This document shows positions 45,576 to 45,748 of a stretch of 45,748 bases of DNA, piece by piece. The stretch's first letter is position 1. Each line of letters starts with the position of its first letter. The notes beneath the pieces are model-generated. The model saw nothing but the letters and a program-made list of their open reading frames with translations. It ran no database searches and was not told the DNA's origin. Source of the DNA: Legionella sp. (GTDB lineage Bacteria; Pseudomonadota; Gammaproteobacteria; Legionellales; Legionellaceae); NCBI GenBank assembly GCA_027437055.1, contig DAIAOV010000013.1, positions 1-45,748 of the forward strand, given 5' to 3'. Made by a program: the position numbers and the translations under genes.

Positions 45576-45612
45576 ACGGATACCCTGTTCCCGGTTGCGA
45601 GCAACCGGGCTA
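45570..45612. repeat. Repeat end motif and hairpin at the 3' end of the transporter gene
   Basis: GCGTGAACGGATAC (45570-45583) matches the dispersed end motif and supplies the transporter's TGA stop. CCCGGTTGC-GA-GCAACCGGG (45590-45609) follows as a 9-bp stem. It lies between two convergent genes and may terminate both. Confidence 0.6.
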
Positions 45613-45617
45613 CTACG

Positions 45618-45748
45618 CTAAAACATAGACTTATTAATCGCTGCCTCTTGAGCAGTATAAGTGGAAATAATCTCTTTATTCACTAACTCTACCAGGTGCT
45701 GATCTAAAGTTTGCATCCCTTTAGCTTGGCCTGTTTGAATGGAGGAAT
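45618..45748 (-). CDS. PilT-like type IV pilus retraction ATPase (C-terminal end, cut by window edge)
   Basis: The last 42 codons are visible: SSIQTGQAKGMQTLDQHL followed by VELVNKEIISTYTAQEAAIN and KSMF. The 'iqtG...GMqTlDq.L..Lv..g.Is...A...a.n' pattern is the C-terminus of PilT-family hexameric ATPases that power pilus retraction. It fits PilT somewhat better than PilU, but the ATPase core is outside the window, so the exact paralogue is uncertain. It is a second pilus-related locus in the window, 27 kb from pilVWX. Confidence 0.75.
   Translation of the reverse strand, partial: SSIQTGQAKGMQTLDQHLVELVNKEIISTYTAQEAAINKSMF

Overview
The window looks like a chromosomal segment of a Legionella species or a close relative in the Legionellaceae (gammaproteobacterium). 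The reasons are its low-GC, Legionella-like codon use; the housekeeping order yicC-gmk-rpoZ-spoT-ridA and queA-tgt-yajC-secD-secF; pieces of a type IV pilus system; and several large, eukaryote-flavoured proteins (ankyrin repeats, long coiled coils, a 3590-residue helicase-like ATPase, an HAD-like protein with a membrane hairpin) typical of Dot/Icm effector repertoires. I cannot name the species. No tRNA, rRNA, CRISPR array or complete insertion sequence was seen.

Layout. 1-3600 (minus strand): start of an MltA-type lytic transglycosylase and an AaeA/AaeB-like efflux pair with its own promoter. 3600-14372 (minus): one giant gene with a possible cysteine-protease-like N-terminus, a Walker A / DEAH / SecA-like ATPase core and a C-terminal tandem repeat. 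14.5-16.7 kb (plus): a cyclic-nucleotide-binding domain fused to a CPBP-type membrane protease, followed by a metallo-beta-lactamase-fold hydrolase. 16.7-18.4 kb (minus): minor pilin operon pilV-pilW-pilX. 18.5-20.2 kb (plus): hisC and phhB. 20.5-22.7 kb (plus): two effector-like genes (HAD protein; small coiled-coil protein). 22.7-28.0 kb (minus): queA, a degenerate tgt homologue, yajC, secD, secF, interrupted by a dispersed repeat just upstream of the yajC promoter. 28.2-32.6 kb (minus): a large ankyrin protein and an SDR oxidoreductase. 33.3-36.1 kb: a coiled-coil membrane protein and two small membrane proteins. 36.2-43.1 kb (minus): uup, a membrane aspartic protease, ridA, spoT, rpoZ, gmk, yicC. 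43.4-45.6 kb (plus): rph and an MHS-type transporter. The window ends in the C-terminus of a PilT-like ATPase (minus).

Functional themes. The conserved blocks are Sec accessory translocation, tRNA queuosine modification, stringent response with nucleotide metabolism and RNA polymerase omega, and RNA processing. Effector-like genes sit between these blocks. The most notable signal is that three unlinked effector-like genes (starts 20542, 22110, 33277) share the same upstream layout, TTAA-N7-TTAA-N11 followed by a -10-like hexamer. This matches the tandem element expected for the Legionella regulator PmrA and suggests co-regulation as a secretion-substrate set.

Other points for a second look: the giant ATPase; the Tgt homologue that lacks the expected catalytic motifs while keeping its zinc site; and several families of short dispersed repeats, one of which carries the recurring end motif GTRA(N)CGTTCACGC.
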